From Pogonophryne albipinna (Eukaryota > Chordata > Actinopteri > Perciformes > Artedidraconidae): DNA of 64,000 nucleotides. This document shows positions 21,561-48,312 of this stretch, one piece after another. Under the pieces are notes generated by a model. It did not search any database. It was given only the letters and a program-made list of their open reading frames with translations, and had not been told where the DNA came from. Numbering within the stretch: position 1 is the first letter of the stretch; the number at the start of each line of letters is the position of its first letter. A program made the translations under genes and the position numbers. The stretch covers positions 9,886,102 to 9,950,101 of the forward strand of contig CM053251.1 in assembly GCA_028583405.1 (NCBI GenBank), written 5' to 3'.

Positions 21561-24500
21561 TGTGTTTCGAATCTAGCAAAATGCATCATTAAAGTACAAA
21601 ACAAATTGACATTACAATAATCTAAAGTTGCCCCTATTTTGAAGAACATCTTTATTCCTAAATGAATGAATTTAAACATATAATACAGAAAACCTGGGTG
21701 AATGTTATATACAAAAATTAAAAAGCAACACAAAAAAGGGAGTGAACAAGTCAAGTAGCACTGCTTTCACATTTCAAGAAAAAGCAGCCGTTTTTGAGTG
21801 TTGGTTTAAACAAGACTAATGCCAGTGACTGCACACCATCAATCACACACCACTCTCTCATAAATATATACAAATAGTGTCCTTAATTACATATAGCAAT
21901 ATCTGTCGTTGTGTCTTGTGTGCATGCATTTCTACAAACAGATGTACTGCCTATGCATCAGGGAGATCTGTTTAGTAGTTATCACAAGAAGTGTTTAATC
22001 GAATTTATACAAATAAATACTTTTTATATTTGTTAGTAAGTTGGTTCGTGGGAAGCCTATTCTTTTAGATAATCACTCTTTAAGTGGGTGTAATTATTTC
22101 ATCATGTCCCCTTCAAGCACTGAGAGACATTTTTATCTGCTTGAGGGGTTCAACTGTGAAGAGCACATTGCTTCACACAAGAGCACTTTAGACAGACCAT
22201 TTATGACACATTTCAGGTGACAGATAAATGCAACGTGACTGACACTTGGCGCCGTTTGATTCTGTGAACAAATGGTGCAAATATATGTCTTACATCCTTT
22301 GTTTAAACTGTGGGAGACTTTGGCAAGTTGCAAGGCGCCGATATTAAGTGTTTCTCAAAGGAAGCACACTGACAAGTTGAAAGGTTGCAAATTCCTGTCT
22401 GACTGTCAGATAAACAATACCCAGAACTGAGGCGCAGAGAGGTTAAAGCATGTTTTTCATTATGTTATTTTATAGTGTGAGTGTGTGCGAGGAGTATTAT
22501 GTGAATGAGAAGTGATGTCACTCGGGGTTGAGTGCTGTATAATAAATGTGCATTTTATACATGCGTGTGCAAGAATGTATTTACCCCTGCATACCTATGT
22601 GTGTGTGAATGTCCCCATCTGTGAATTGATTACATTTATGTGTTTGTATTCTGTGCTGCATTAGCATTCAACACACACACACACACACACCAAATGACAG
22701 AGTCAGTGAAGGCAGCAGCCAGGAGGAGAGAAAAGCAGGAGAGAAGAGTCGTGGAGGAGGAAGAGGAGGGGGGGGGGTGAGGTTGATGTGACATGATTTA
22801 CAATGAGATCATTAACCTTGAGAAACAGAATGGCCTTTGCGACATAAACACTATCTCTCAGACGGACACCTTGCAAGAACAATACCTTTTGTACACGATT
22901 CACTTGTGATTGAGCAGAAAAACACATACAGGGCCGAGCGTGTACACACACACACACACACTTGTAATGTTATCCATAAAGTAACAAGTAATTAGCTCTG
23001 TCCTAAATGCTACAGTACTCATTAAATCCAAGCAGTTTGAAGTCGAAAAAAAAGTACATTCAAGAAAAGTAAGGCATACTAAAACCGGACTAAACAATAT
23101 TAGTTGTATGTTGTTATCAGACAGCATATTCCCACTATGAAGGGCACTAAGCAGATGTAGGATATGAGCACAGGTGTGGGAAAAAAAAGTAAGTAATTGC
23201 AAAACATTTTAATTGGCAATGACCTTCCAAAGTTGCTAATTGTGTAATTGCCTGTTGGTAAAATATACTAATACAAATAACTACTCTAACTGAAAAAACA
23301 GTATTGTGAGACAATTATTAGTATACACTAGGATTCCCATGGTAACAGATGGCAAGCGATCACATCAAGATGGTTGTATGACCTTAGAGTTTCTTGTGTA
23401 AAGGGTTAGGGGTTAGATATTAAATATTCTATTGACACTTAAAGTTCAGTGCCTGTTCAAAACAAACCTGTTTGACCTGACCTGTGGGGTTGTAAGCCTT
23501 AAAAGTAATGAAAAATGATGGAACCAAACTATTTTTTCACTTCCTGTGTAGACTACTGCTACTTTATATTAATAATTAATAGCTTTACTTCAGAAAAAAC
23601 TAAAGATTTGTGTACTTTTTAACCACTGCAAATAAAAACTATCCCCTATGATAAACACACCCAAAACTAATGGTCACAGCAAAAATACACACACATTGAT
23701 TTCCAAAATGGCTTATTTTTTGTTATGACCCAACCACCATTTAAGAAGCCGGACATGGATATTGTCAATGGAGGTTTTTAGCTGGCTGTAACATAATTAG
23801 TGTTATAAGCGAATACACCCCATCAGGTCATACCCAGGGGGAATGCAGTGCTACTTAGGAGAAAAAAACACAATGCAAGCATTAAGCGTATTATTAAATG
23901 CCATGTCGTATATCAGAGCTGTCTTCTACTGTTAATTACGACACGGATGTTGGAGTAAACGCCATTTAGTCAGAAACTCGTAATTGTGATAACTCTCTTG
24001 CTGCACAGCAATTAGACACAGCAGTGCTTTCAGCCAAGTCAGTGCTAAGTAACATCAGCGTGCTACTGCAAAATGCTCACAATGAATACTCTGGCATGCC
24101 AATGTTGTTAGCTAATTAGCACCAAACTAAAAGGTAATGTAGGAATGCAATTAGTTTTGCGAGGATTTTGTACGAATTACAATACCTGATGATGGTACTA
24201 GATGAAAAGGACAACCACATATATAAGAATTCATCCTGAGTTACATGAATGTTTGTACGACACTAAGTGTTTTTGTGTATCAACACGTTAACAGTGAGGA
24301 GAAAAGGATCACACAGTATGGTGTATTGCAGGTTAGTTAATTAGCACTGACTCCGAGGTATCACACAATCCTTTTTTATTTTTCCACAATCTTAAATCCA
24401 CTCTATTATAAATCTTTAGTATGTAAACGATATCTCAATAAAACATTTGTCAACACTCTTTTACAGGTTGAGTCGCGAGGGCAAAGCTTCCCTCGGACAA

Positions 24501-26363
24501 ATCCAGCAGTAAACTTCTACAATCACACACTCACTACATACAGATGAAAGAAACACAACATTCAATAACTGGCACAAAGGCTCATGGGATTCAGAACAAC
24601 AGAAAGCCCTTTCAAAAGTGCATCACACAGCCGTCATGTTGCAATGCCTTGAAACAGAAACGCCCAATCAAGAACAATAAAAGAGACAAATATGCACCCC
24701 AAATATATTTTGGCAATATATCACTCTTCTTATATGATAGGTTCAAAATATAAATTACAAAATGGTTTTAAAATAGGGGAAGACATTTGTGAACGTGTAC
24801 ATTCTCTGTTGAAGAGCAAAGCAATGTTTAATCAAATGACCAGAGTGAAGACACAGTTGAAAGATAAAGTTAAAATCTCATCATTAAAGCCTTCAAATAA
24901 ACGTCCATTAAGAGAAGTATAAAAGCGATTTTTGGACTTGCATTATTTGAAGGCTGCATGCTGAGATTCTGTTTGACACACTGCAAAACTTTATTAACAT
25001 CACACAGCAACAGCAAACAACTATATTGAATAACAAACACCTCTTTCATCTTGAAAAGCACTCTATAAATAGTTGTTTAAATATGTTTGTTTTCATCTAA
25101 AGGCTTTATGTATCTCATTAGAAAATGTATTTGTAGGTCAAATCTTTACTAAGTTTAACACAAAATCCTCACAGTTTGTCAAAACTTCAGTGATAAGAAG
25201 TAAAAACTTAACATTTAAATACTTTTTTAAATATTTCCATCCCTTTTTTCCACCCTTGCAGGCTTACATCTGGGACATACGGGCACAGTGTTTGCATGCA
25301 TTGAACTCTTAAACTGCAATAATCGAAAATTGCACTGAATTAAAGCCGTTTTCTAGAGACAGTTAAAACCCAATCATTTGGCTGTATTGCTGCCTTTGCA
25401 AGAGTCCTGCTTCTTTCTCTTCATGATCGCAAACACAATGTATCCTTTCTATTTCTGACAGCTAAAAAGGCAACAGTTATGAAGATGTTTTACTGGCTTA
25501 AAGGAGCATTAACTGAGAAACAGATGACAGGACATGCGTTACCAACAGCTTCTCCACCAATGATACAGCAGCATGATATCAACACACCAATTCAAAGATT
25601 TAGTTACATGAAATACACACAGCACTAACGGTTTTCTTTAAGTAAAACATATTCAGTCAAATTAGAGTTTTTTTCAAGCTTCTCTCTTTTCAGAACCGTT
25701 TTCAGTCATGTATCATTCAGTCATATTTTAAACGGTCAACGATAGGATGTGAAAGTCCTCCCTTTGATATCTCTGGGTGTATTCGGCCATTGTGAAAAGC
25801 AGGATATGATTCATGGCAATAAGTATCAATATAACAGAAGCCAAAATGTGTGTCTTTTTTGTATCCAGAAATATTGTATCAATGTATGTCCTGGGAAATG
25901 TTTTAAAAAATGATGATAATTATGTGGAAGGGGATTTTAACCCTATCACCATCTTTTGTCACTGTGCAGACGACACATTAACCCCCTTTCAAAAGTCTTA
26001 CTTACGAGGCAAATTAAAGGAACAAACCGTGATTTATCAAACAATTTCCCCTCATGCTAAAAAGAAAACAAGCTTTACTTCCACATGACACAGTACAAAT
26101 AGTTGCCTACAAGAGCTACATGTGTAGGTGCTGAGAACAAGTCCTTCACATTGAAAAATGTAACAGTCCTCCAGTGATCAAGGAGTGAAGTTTGATAACC
26201 TTAATGCCACATTTAAACTACAACGTCCGGCTTTTATAATAGGTAGTGCATGCTTACATTCAATAGTGTAACATTGTCTTACTTCATTGCTCAGCCTTTT
26301 ATAATCAGAATTCATCTGATGATTAACACCTCATGATGAAGTCGCTAGCTCAGAGGCATTTTT
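21561..26363. other. no gene recognised; 3' flank of fyco1
   Basis: AT-rich with short CA tracts (22671-22690, 22944-22961), a GA-rich stretch (22735-22779) and an inverted fragment of the common teleost repeat (24050-24150). The right part may include a long fyco1 3' UTR. Confidence 0.4.
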
Positions 26364-26369
26364 TTTATT
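26364..26369 (-). terminator. candidate polyadenylation signal of fyco1
   Basis: AATAAA on the minus strand about 70 nt after the fyco1 stop codon. The short distance and the many other AT-rich hexamers downstream mean a more distal site is equally possible. Confidence 0.3.
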
Positions 26370-26438
26370 ATGTAACCTTTCATTGAAGTTGCTAAACGTC
26401 AGTAGACTCCAACCTGCCGCTCCTCCTTCCCGTCACGT

Positions 26439-41050
<14,612 letters not shown>

Positions 41051-42109
41051 TCTGGGGAAGGGGCAGTGACGTCAGCAAATTCTGCATGTGGGATTGGAAA
41101 AAGACAGTGTCATTTATTTTTCGATATTACAGGAAGGTCCTAATGATATGAACAATGTTCCTTGTGTCATCGAAATGTCAAGGATGTACCTGTGTCCCTC
41201 AAAGTATGAATAAAGCATTTGATAGTATAACTAAGGAAAGTTGTTGCCAACAGGATTTCAACTTTCCATCAGGCAACAGTTCTGGTAAATAAAATCACAC
41301 TCTAACAGACTGTGAACATACACACCACAACCCCTCAAAGACTGTAAGCACCATTTTTGTTGCATCTATGGTTACTTTTAGCATCTATTCATGAACACAC
41401 AGTTATATTTAAACTTGTGTATCTTTGTTTATTTAAATGTGATAGTGTGTTAAGTGCTTTGTCATTGCTGCTACCTCTGATCTTATCACTGCTTTTATTT
41501 ATTTTCCGTCCATTTCTATTACTGCAGTGAGAGATACCAACGCAATGGTGTTGTACCTCTGTATGATGACAATAAAGATATTCTGATAAACATTAAAATA
41601 GTACTTTCCTAAATGTGCACACCACTGCTGTTTATCACTTATATAAACACAGGAATACACTCTATCCAAACCCCAGAAGCCTTTAACAAATGAGGCAAAT
41701 CAAACAATCCAGAGAGGGTTAATTAATGTGTTAAAATAAGAAAGCACAGTAGGTCAGTCAAGTTAGCAAAACCGTACAGGGTGTGAGAGGAGGTACAACA
41801 TTTACATCACGAGGATAGGGGAAAGCGTATCACTGTTTCAAACCCGACTGACACCAGATGTAGGCTGTATATAGTGTTATACACAGTCCCCATTACAAAC
41901 TAGAAACATTACATCACTTAAAACCGCTTTAAAATGCAACAAATCGCCACACAAAGATAGATAGTCAAAGCTGGTAGCTATCCTACATGCACCTGTTCTC
42001 AGCTCTTCATTTCCTTCTCGTATTTAATGTCAATGATGTTATAAAACATCGAGTTTTGGTTGTAAGCAAAGCGACACACTTCAATATTCAATAAACAGTC
42101 AAATAATAA

Positions 42110-42260
42110 ACGTACTCGATGTGTAAAATGTTCCAGTGTCCAGTTTGTAGGTGATACAGCAGAGACTTGCTAGGCGTAGAGGGCGGGCACTGTGTGTGAT
42201 TGACAGGCATGATGGACAAATAGACAGCGTCTGCTGCTGCTGAAGTCCGTCATAGTTTGG
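42110..42260 (-). promoter_or_regulatory. possible fyco1 promoter and noncoding first exon
   Basis: The first coding exon has a splice acceptor directly before the ATG, so transcription must begin further upstream. This stretch is the most GC-rich segment in the 3 kb upstream. It carries a GC box (GGGCGGG near 42181) and no evident TATA box. I could not identify a convincing donor, so this assignment rests on position and composition only. Confidence 0.3.
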
Positions 42261-42696
42261 TTGAGAGACAAATGGTAAATAAACAGAAACCTGAGAAGAG
42301 TAAAGTGCTCATAGAGATCTAAATATATAATAAAATGTACTTTAAAAATGAATAGGGGGGAAAATGTATGCTTTGTATTTGGTTTGTATTTTTATTGTGT
42401 TGTATTTTAATCCTTTGTTTTATTTTATCCACAAAGTAAGCCTATGAAATAATAATTGACAAACTAAATAATTAAAGGTCTAAACTGTTTTTTATATGCA
42501 CAAAATATTAGGTTTTATAAATCACACCATGTTATTTATATTTTATTGTTATTATGTATTTTATTTTTTGTCTCCACCTTAACTGTTAACATGGTGTTGT
42601 TAAGAGCAGGCTCTTTTATGCAATTGTATCAAGGATAGTAAGCAAAAAGGGACACTTATAAAGGTGTTTAAAAAGAGTTGCATACTGTTCTAACAC

Positions 42697-42820
42697 AGAA
42701 GAAGAAGAAGAAGAAGAAGAAGAAGAAGAAGAAGAAGAAGAAGAAGAAGAAGAAGAAGAAGAAGAAGAAGAAGAAGAAGAAGAAGAAGAAGAAGAAGAAG
42801 AAGAAGAAGAAGAAGAAGAA
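42697..42820. repeat. (AGA)41 / (GAA)n triplet microsatellite
   Basis: About 124 bp of pure GAA triplets, upstream of fyco1 and 24 bp before a 65-bp direct repeat. Open frames through it (poly-Lys, poly-Arg, poly-Glu, or poly-Phe/Leu on the other strand) are artefacts of the repeat. Confidence 0.98.
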
Positions 42821-42843
42821 TACAGCTAACTGTGTAGATATCA

Positions 42844-43236
42844 TAGAAAACATATTTAATACATTTGTGTTTTCCCATTATATGTTAGTCAAACGTCAAA
42901 AGTAAATCAATGAAAGAGGTTCTATCTATCTACGAAATATTTATTTTAATCATCTTACAACTGCTTGTTGGATTGATATTCTCCGCCTTTTAGAGGTTCA
43001 CATCCCCAAGTACAAGCTAGTGGTGTCAGATGAGCAGTGCTGGTCAAATTGCAAACACAAGCTGTATAATCTTGCAAACCCCTGAACAAACGTTGGTGGT
43101 ATACGATTCCATACATGTAGCAGCTATTCAAGTTTATAGAAGAACTTGTGCAGGTTGGCGCTATCATCAGTTAGAAAACATATTTAATACATTTGTGTTT
43201 TCCCATGATATGTCAGTCTAACGTCAAAAGTAAATC
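42844..43236. repeat. 65-bp direct repeats flanking the fyco1 fragment
   Basis: The copies at 42844-42908 and 43172-43236 differ at only a few positions. Together with the enclosed gene fragment they form an R-fragment-R structure, suggesting that a break at R was repaired by copying from fyco1 intron 2. Confidence 0.9.
42904..43173 (-). pseudogene. duplicated fragment of fyco1 exon 2 and intron 2
   Basis: This 270-bp stretch is nearly identical to 40385-40658, which covers the 3' 59 nt of fyco1 exon 2 and about 215 bp of the following intron. It keeps the same orientation but lies 2.5 kb upstream of the gene. The last exon base before the donor is changed from G to T. A 65-bp direct repeat flanks it (42844-42908 and 43172-43236), sharing 5 bp (AAATC) and 2 bp with the ends of the fragment. 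It has no acceptor and no start, so it is not a functional exon. Confidence 0.92.
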
Positions 43237-44383
43237 GGTGCAATAGTATAATGAGCTTATATGTTATATTTTCTGTTTTAAATCATTTTTAGATTTTTCC
43301 TATCGTTTGGATTGTTGATTAGTATTTTAAGTCATTTCAGAAAATTGAAATTGTGAATTTATGTATTTTTTCTGTTTTAAATAATTCTTTATTAAATGTA
43401 TATTTGTTGGACTGTTGGTCAGATAGATCAACGAAATTAAGGATGTCATACTTGACTTTAGGCATGCTTTTATGTTACAATTTATAAAAGTTTAAATGAG
43501 AAATCCACACTTGGGACAATGCCATTTGTGTTATTGTGGAACAAGTATAAGACCAATACAATACACTTCTGAAAACAGTGAGGTTTACCAAAAACAAGTA
43601 CTGAACATGTCTCGTAACGTGATCGAAACCAAAATGCCCAGCTCTGACATCATCTCTGTTCACCTTTGGGTTTCTTACTTAAGGAACAATTCCCTATTCC
43701 AGTGATATCTGCACGAAGGACGTTGGTGTTTGCAGGTACAGTAAATTGCCACATTTCTCAAAATGTGTTCTCGACGGATTCATTATAATTTTTTAATAAT
43801 ATCTAAAATGATGTATATATAATGTTTTTTTGTTTAAGTAACATTTAGTTTTTGCTTAAAATGTTTGTCTTTTTTTATTTCATTCGGTCACTTTACATAA
43901 AAAAAACCTGGAAATTGAAGTATGAATATTTGAACGCTCATTCAGCACAAATAATTTATCAAATATATTTACCTTCTCCCTTTCCTTTAGAGGGCCATGC
44001 AGAGAATTTCTTTGGGGGGTATATTTAGAGGCACTTGTCAATTGAGAAGTTAACATGTTTCTAGTTGCGAAGAATAGTTATTAAACTGTCCAAATTTAAG
44101 ACTGTTGATAATTCAAAATATAGAAACATTGTGAATGATAAGAGCCTGTTGCTGTTGAAATCTGTAATTTGGGTAAAGTGATGCTTTTGAATATATGAGA
44201 TAAAACATGGAAATAAAGGAAGTCATATATCAAGAGAATGTTATTAATCTATGAAATGACTAATTTATCTGTAAAAACTGTTTTTACAATGTTACGTATC
44301 ATCTAATTTCTTATAATTAAGTCTGTTTAACCCCCTTTACTTTACACAACCCTTTTTTCAGACTCTCTACTTGCTGAAGGAAT

Positions 44384-45427
44384 ATGGCAACAACTGACTC
44401 AGCCTATGACCTAGCCACACGCGATGATTCCTACTATGATTTCGAGTATGAGGATGAAGTGTGCAACAAATCAAGCATCGTTCAGTTTGGAGCAACCTTG
44501 ACTCCAGTGGTCCTCTCCATTGTGGTCATCCTCAGTCTGTTTGGCAACACCCTGGTCATCGTGATTCTGGCAAAGTATGAGAATCTCAAATCTCTCAACA
44601 ACACTTTGATCCTAAACCTGGCCATATCGGATCTCTTCTTCACCGCAGGTCTTCCCTTCTGGGTCTACTATCACCTGTACGGATGGGCTTTAGGGCAACT
44701 TGCATGCCAGATAGTCAACTGTTTATTCTACGTTGGTTTCTACAGCAGTGGGATCCTTCTCATCCTGATGACTGCTCACCGTTATGTAGCCGTCATGAAT
44801 CCTCTGTCTGACATTGTCTCCACCGCAGGCTCCTACAGTGTTATAGCGTGTGTGATCATCTGGGCAGTGAGTATATTGATTGCCAGTCCAACCTTCGCTT
44901 TTACCAAAGGCGACCAGAATCACTGTGTGTGTGAAAATTCTTTCTGGTGCTTATGGGGAATCTACCAGCAAAATGCTCTCTTCATTGTGAGTTCAGTGGT
45001 GTTTATTTTCTGCTATTCTCAGATCATCTGCAGGTTGCTGCGGCCTACTGCTCGAAGAAGAAAGAGCAAAACTTTAAAACTCATTTTTGCCCTTATGGTT
45101 GTTTTCTTTGTCGGCTGGGGACCTTTTAATATAGTGATATTTCTAAAGTCATTTAATTACTGGCCCAAACCATCTGTTGACTCAAAGGATCTATTGGAAA
45201 ATTGTGAATCATCAAAGCCACTCGATTACGCCTTTTACATTAGCCGACTTCTGGCCTTTTCACACTGCTGCCTCAACCCTGTGTTTTATGTGTTTGTGGG
45301 GGTTAAATTCAAAAACCACCTGAAGAAAATGCTGAAGGGCTGGGGACAAAGTAACAACGGCTTACGCAATAGGCATAGCCGACTTACAATTACATCCATA
45401 TCAAGTGGTGAGGAATTTTCTATTTAG
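44384..45427 (+). CDS. xcr1: XCR1-like chemokine receptor (GPCR), intact
   Basis: A 347-residue seven-helix receptor encoded in one exon. XCR1 binds lymphotactin (XCL1) and in mammals marks cross-presenting dendritic cells. The N-terminus is acidic and Tyr-rich (DDSYYDFEYEDE), as in chemokine receptors that carry sulfated tyrosines, and has C27 and an N-glycosylation site at N28. TM2 has LPFW. C108 at the top of TM3 pairs with an ECL2 Cys. The usual DRY box is HRY (132-134), as I recall for mammalian XCR1. TM6 has GWGP instead of CWxP, TM7 has NPVFY, and the segment FVGVKFKNHLKK follows. A splice acceptor at 44360-44361 lies 22 bp before the ATG, so a noncoding first exon is expected; a possible donor is after 43734. 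Position upstream of fyco1 fits the mammalian FYCO1-XCR1 neighbourhood. Paralogue number is not resolved. Confidence 0.88.
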   Translation: MATTDSAYDLATRDDSYYDFEYEDEVCNKSSIVQFGATLTPVVLSIVVILSLFGNTLVIVILAKYENLKSLNNTLILNLAISDLFFTAGLPFWVYYHLYGWALGQLACQIVNCLFYVGFYSSGILLILMTAHRYVAVMNPLSDIVSTAGSYSVIACVIIWAVSILIASPTFAFTKGDQNHCVCENSFWCLWGIYQQNALFIVSSVVFIFCYSQIICRLLRPTARRRKSKTLKLIFALMVVFFVGWGPFNIVIFLKSFNYWPKPSVDSKDLLENCESSKPLDYAFYISRLLAFSHCCLNPVFYVFVGVKFKNHLKKMLKGWGQSNNGLRNRHSRLTITSISSGEEFSI

Positions 45428-46084
45428 TTGATATGGAGAGCAGAGGTGAAACCCGAACTTCTAAACCAGAAAAGAGAACATCTAAAATCCTATTGACATT
45501 TGTAAATGTATATGGAACAAATAGAAAACAATCCTGGCTTGTTGTAGTATTTGTCATGGATCTTGTGATATTGTTGTGACCTTTAATTAACATAATTTCC
45601 CACAAGCCCTATATCTTTGGGAATTTCATTCACAGGAAGAGAGAGAAAAAGTATTTGGATATTATTTTTGAGTGAGTTCACTATGAGATGGCCCTTCCTT
45701 AAAAAAAACACATAACCAAACAGAAATACACTGAAGAGTCTTGTTTCTGCTATCACTTGCAGATAAGCGCTGAGCACAAATCAATCTGAACAAGCTCATC
45801 TAATATAGTAAAAACGGTAAGCATTGTCCCTGCTAACCATTAAGGTGTTTGACTTGTCATTTAGTAGCAGACTGACATTAACTCTGCCTTGACTATAGGT
45901 ACATGGTGCCGAATTTCATTTTGTATTATTTAGTCAACATCTTCATCCCCCTGATTGACACAAACAATAATTCAACAATCAAACTGCACATCGGTCTATT
46001 GAGTTCAATAGTTGAATAGTAGTTCAATCCTGCAAAAACAAAAAGCCAACTCTCCAAGATTATTACTAAGAGAGGTCAGAGGAG

Positions 46085-46435
46085 AATAAAGGGGTGCAAG
46101 TTGACAGAAAGGTGGCAGTAACTTAAATGCTAAAGTTTGAGGGCATACAGCAGACGGAGAACACACAGGTTTTACTCCTGGCTCACAGAAACTGGAGAGA
46201 AGATTTCAAAAGCAGCGCCTGTTCTGACAAATCTCCATGTCTGCTGCTGGTCAGAATTTGGCGTGAACAACATGAAGCCATGGATCCATCCTGCATTGAG
46301 TCAACGGTTCAGGCTGGTGGTGTAATGCTCTTTGGGATATTTTGTTGGCACATGTTGGGCCCTTACACACCAACTGAACACTGTTTGAATACCAGCAGTA
46401 TAAGCAGTCATATCCCAGAGTAGACGTTGTCTCGA
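46085..46435 (+). pseudogene. Tc1/mariner transposase fragment
   Basis: The reading frame from 46127 to 46423 contains the Tc1-like signatures VRIWREQHEAMDPSC and TVQAGG, then a WHMLGP segment, in the order seen in the DD34E catalytic domain of Tc1-family transposases. Upstream sequence (GGTGGCAGTAACT near 46111) is also Tc1-like. Terminal repeats and the N-terminal helix-turn-helix are absent and the frame ends early, so this is an old truncated copy lying between xcr1 and the second receptor. Confidence 0.88.
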
Positions 46436-47039
46436 TTTTTTTGTAATATACCCATTGACTATGTAAGAAAATGAATTGTTCCAAGCATTATGTAATCTAC
46501 AATATCTAACCATACTTTTTAACCAAATCCACTTATTTGATCTTTTAATATCCAATCAAACTGTGCTTTTACAAAAGACAATCAGCTCCGTATCATTTTG
46601 ATCATATTTATGTGAAATCAAGTTCTTATTGAAACATTGATCATAGATTACATTATACTGCATATAATATGTGATACACTGTGTTTTCACTGCATTTTAT
46701 TTTATGTATTCCTATTAAACATTTTTTGTCAGTTGTTTATATTGTCACCTTTAAGATTCTTGAAATCACAAAAGTAAAATATTTTATTTCGAACAATGTT
46801 GAATTTGTAACAGAAATGTGTTTATTTTTCATTGATAATATCATTATAACTTTCATGCTTTACAATAAAATAGAGCAACAAATATTACTGGAGTGTCTCC
46901 TTCCTGCTCTTAGATAATGTTATAAAAGAAGAACACATGTCACCATCTTTTGGAAATCTATATATTCATTCTTAAACTGTAATGATGATGCATCACCTCT
47001 GATTAATGTGAAACCAAAGGAGGAGCTTCGTCATTAGTT

Positions 47040-47108
47040 TCCTCTTTTATTGAACAACTTCTCCGTCACAGTGAAACTCACCACATGAAGTGACAGTTGT
47101 TGTTCAGG
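47040..47108 (+). promoter_or_regulatory. noncoding first exon and proximal promoter of the second receptor copy
   Basis: A donor (CAGG|GTAAGT) at 47109 and an acceptor (TTTCCCAG) ending at 47293 define a 185-bp intron in the 5' UTR. The same structure is conserved at the third copy (donor 56823, acceptor 57001). The transcription start is not visible; the left limit is a guess. Confidence 0.6.
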
Positions 47109-47306
47109 GTAAGTTGCTTAATATTCACTTTAATTGCTTTCCATATTTAATGGTGATGTTCTAACTATATAATTGTTTTCCATATTGTTGTGTTTTTCTA
47201 GGAATTACTTTTTAAAACTTAATTTCACTTAGGGTCATCTTCTCCCTTATAATTACACTTTGCACATTTTTGTTTTCGGCTTATCTTTCCCAGAATACAA
47301 CGTACA

Positions 47307-48271
47307 ATGTTATTCAACAACTCCACAGTGAACAGAGGTAAAAACTACTGCTCTGAAGTCTTTGAGTTGCTGCTTGACTTGGAAACCTTTGAAATCTACT
47401 CATACATTTTGATCTTCATCCTCAGTATCATAGGAAACTGCCTTCTCTTATATGTCCTCTTTCTCTATGAGAACTTAAAACATTTCACAAATCTATTCGT
47501 CCTGAACCTTGCCTGCTCCGATTTGATGATCACAGTCACACTTCCATTCTGGGCCGTCTCTCGGCTGCTGCAGGACTGGGTCTTTGGTCATTTTGCCTGC
47601 ACATTTGTGACTGTGACAGAGATTGTTGGTTTGTACAGTAGCGTCATTCTACTGAGTGCCATGACTGTGGACCGTTTCATAACTGTGATGCTGCACAACA
47701 TGCCAAGAAACAAAGTAAGGAGGCAGAGGTTTGCAGCCTTGAGCTGTGCAGCTGCATGGATCATCAGCATTTCTGTTTCTATATATTTTGCTACCAAGGT
47801 CACGGTGGAAGACTGGGGTGGTCGTTCCATGTGTTTGAATCTGATGTCTTATGTGGACTATGATTTTAAACTTGCAGTGTCTCTTCTTCTTCCTGTTATC
47901 ATTTTTTTCTGCTATTCTGCCATCCTCAAGACAGTGTTGCAGGCTTCAAAAAGAAGAAAGCACAGGACAGTAGTGGTGGTGTTATGTATAGTTGCTGCCT
48001 TCATCATCTGCTGGGTACCTTACTGTACATGATTTTGGATATAATCAGGTCCCTCAATGAACCTGAAAACTGTAATGCATTGAAACGTGAGATTATTGCC
48101 TTTAGTGTTTGTCGTGTACTTGCTCATTCTCCCTGCTGTATGAACCCTATTCTGTATATGCTCTCAGAAAAGTGGCGAAAGCATCTTTTTAGTTGCAAGA
48201 AAGTCAGGAGGGTGAGAGACAGAAACAGAACCACTGGCTCTTCTGTTAAGCAGAACGTAGCTTTTATATAA
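47307..48271 (+). pseudogene. chemokine receptor (XCR1/CCR-like), second copy, frameshifted between TM6 and TM7
   Basis: The frame runs from the ATG at 47307 through TM1-TM6 to a stop shortly after the TM6 motif CWVPY (48032). The remaining TM7 and tail are intact in another frame to a TAA at 48269-48271. Compared with the third copy at 57015, the gap between the shared GGTACCTTA and GTCCCTCAATG segments is 5 bp longer here, which explains the shift. It also lacks 9 bp (three codons) in the cytoplasmic tail, has HSPCC where the third copy has YFHCC, and ends about 18 codons earlier. TM2 TLPFW, DRF in place of DRY, and the shared 5' UTR intron show common origin. It would make a six-helix product if translated, so I call it a pseudogene; an assembly error is less likely because several differences cluster there. 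Confidence 0.85.
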
Positions 48272-48312
48272 CAAAGCTCTGCTGTTGTGTTGGAATCAAC
48301 CTGCAGCTAGAC

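Noticed and set aside
42668..42905. Poly-Lys, poly-Phe and poly-Leu frames
   Set aside because: Produced by the GAA microsatellite.
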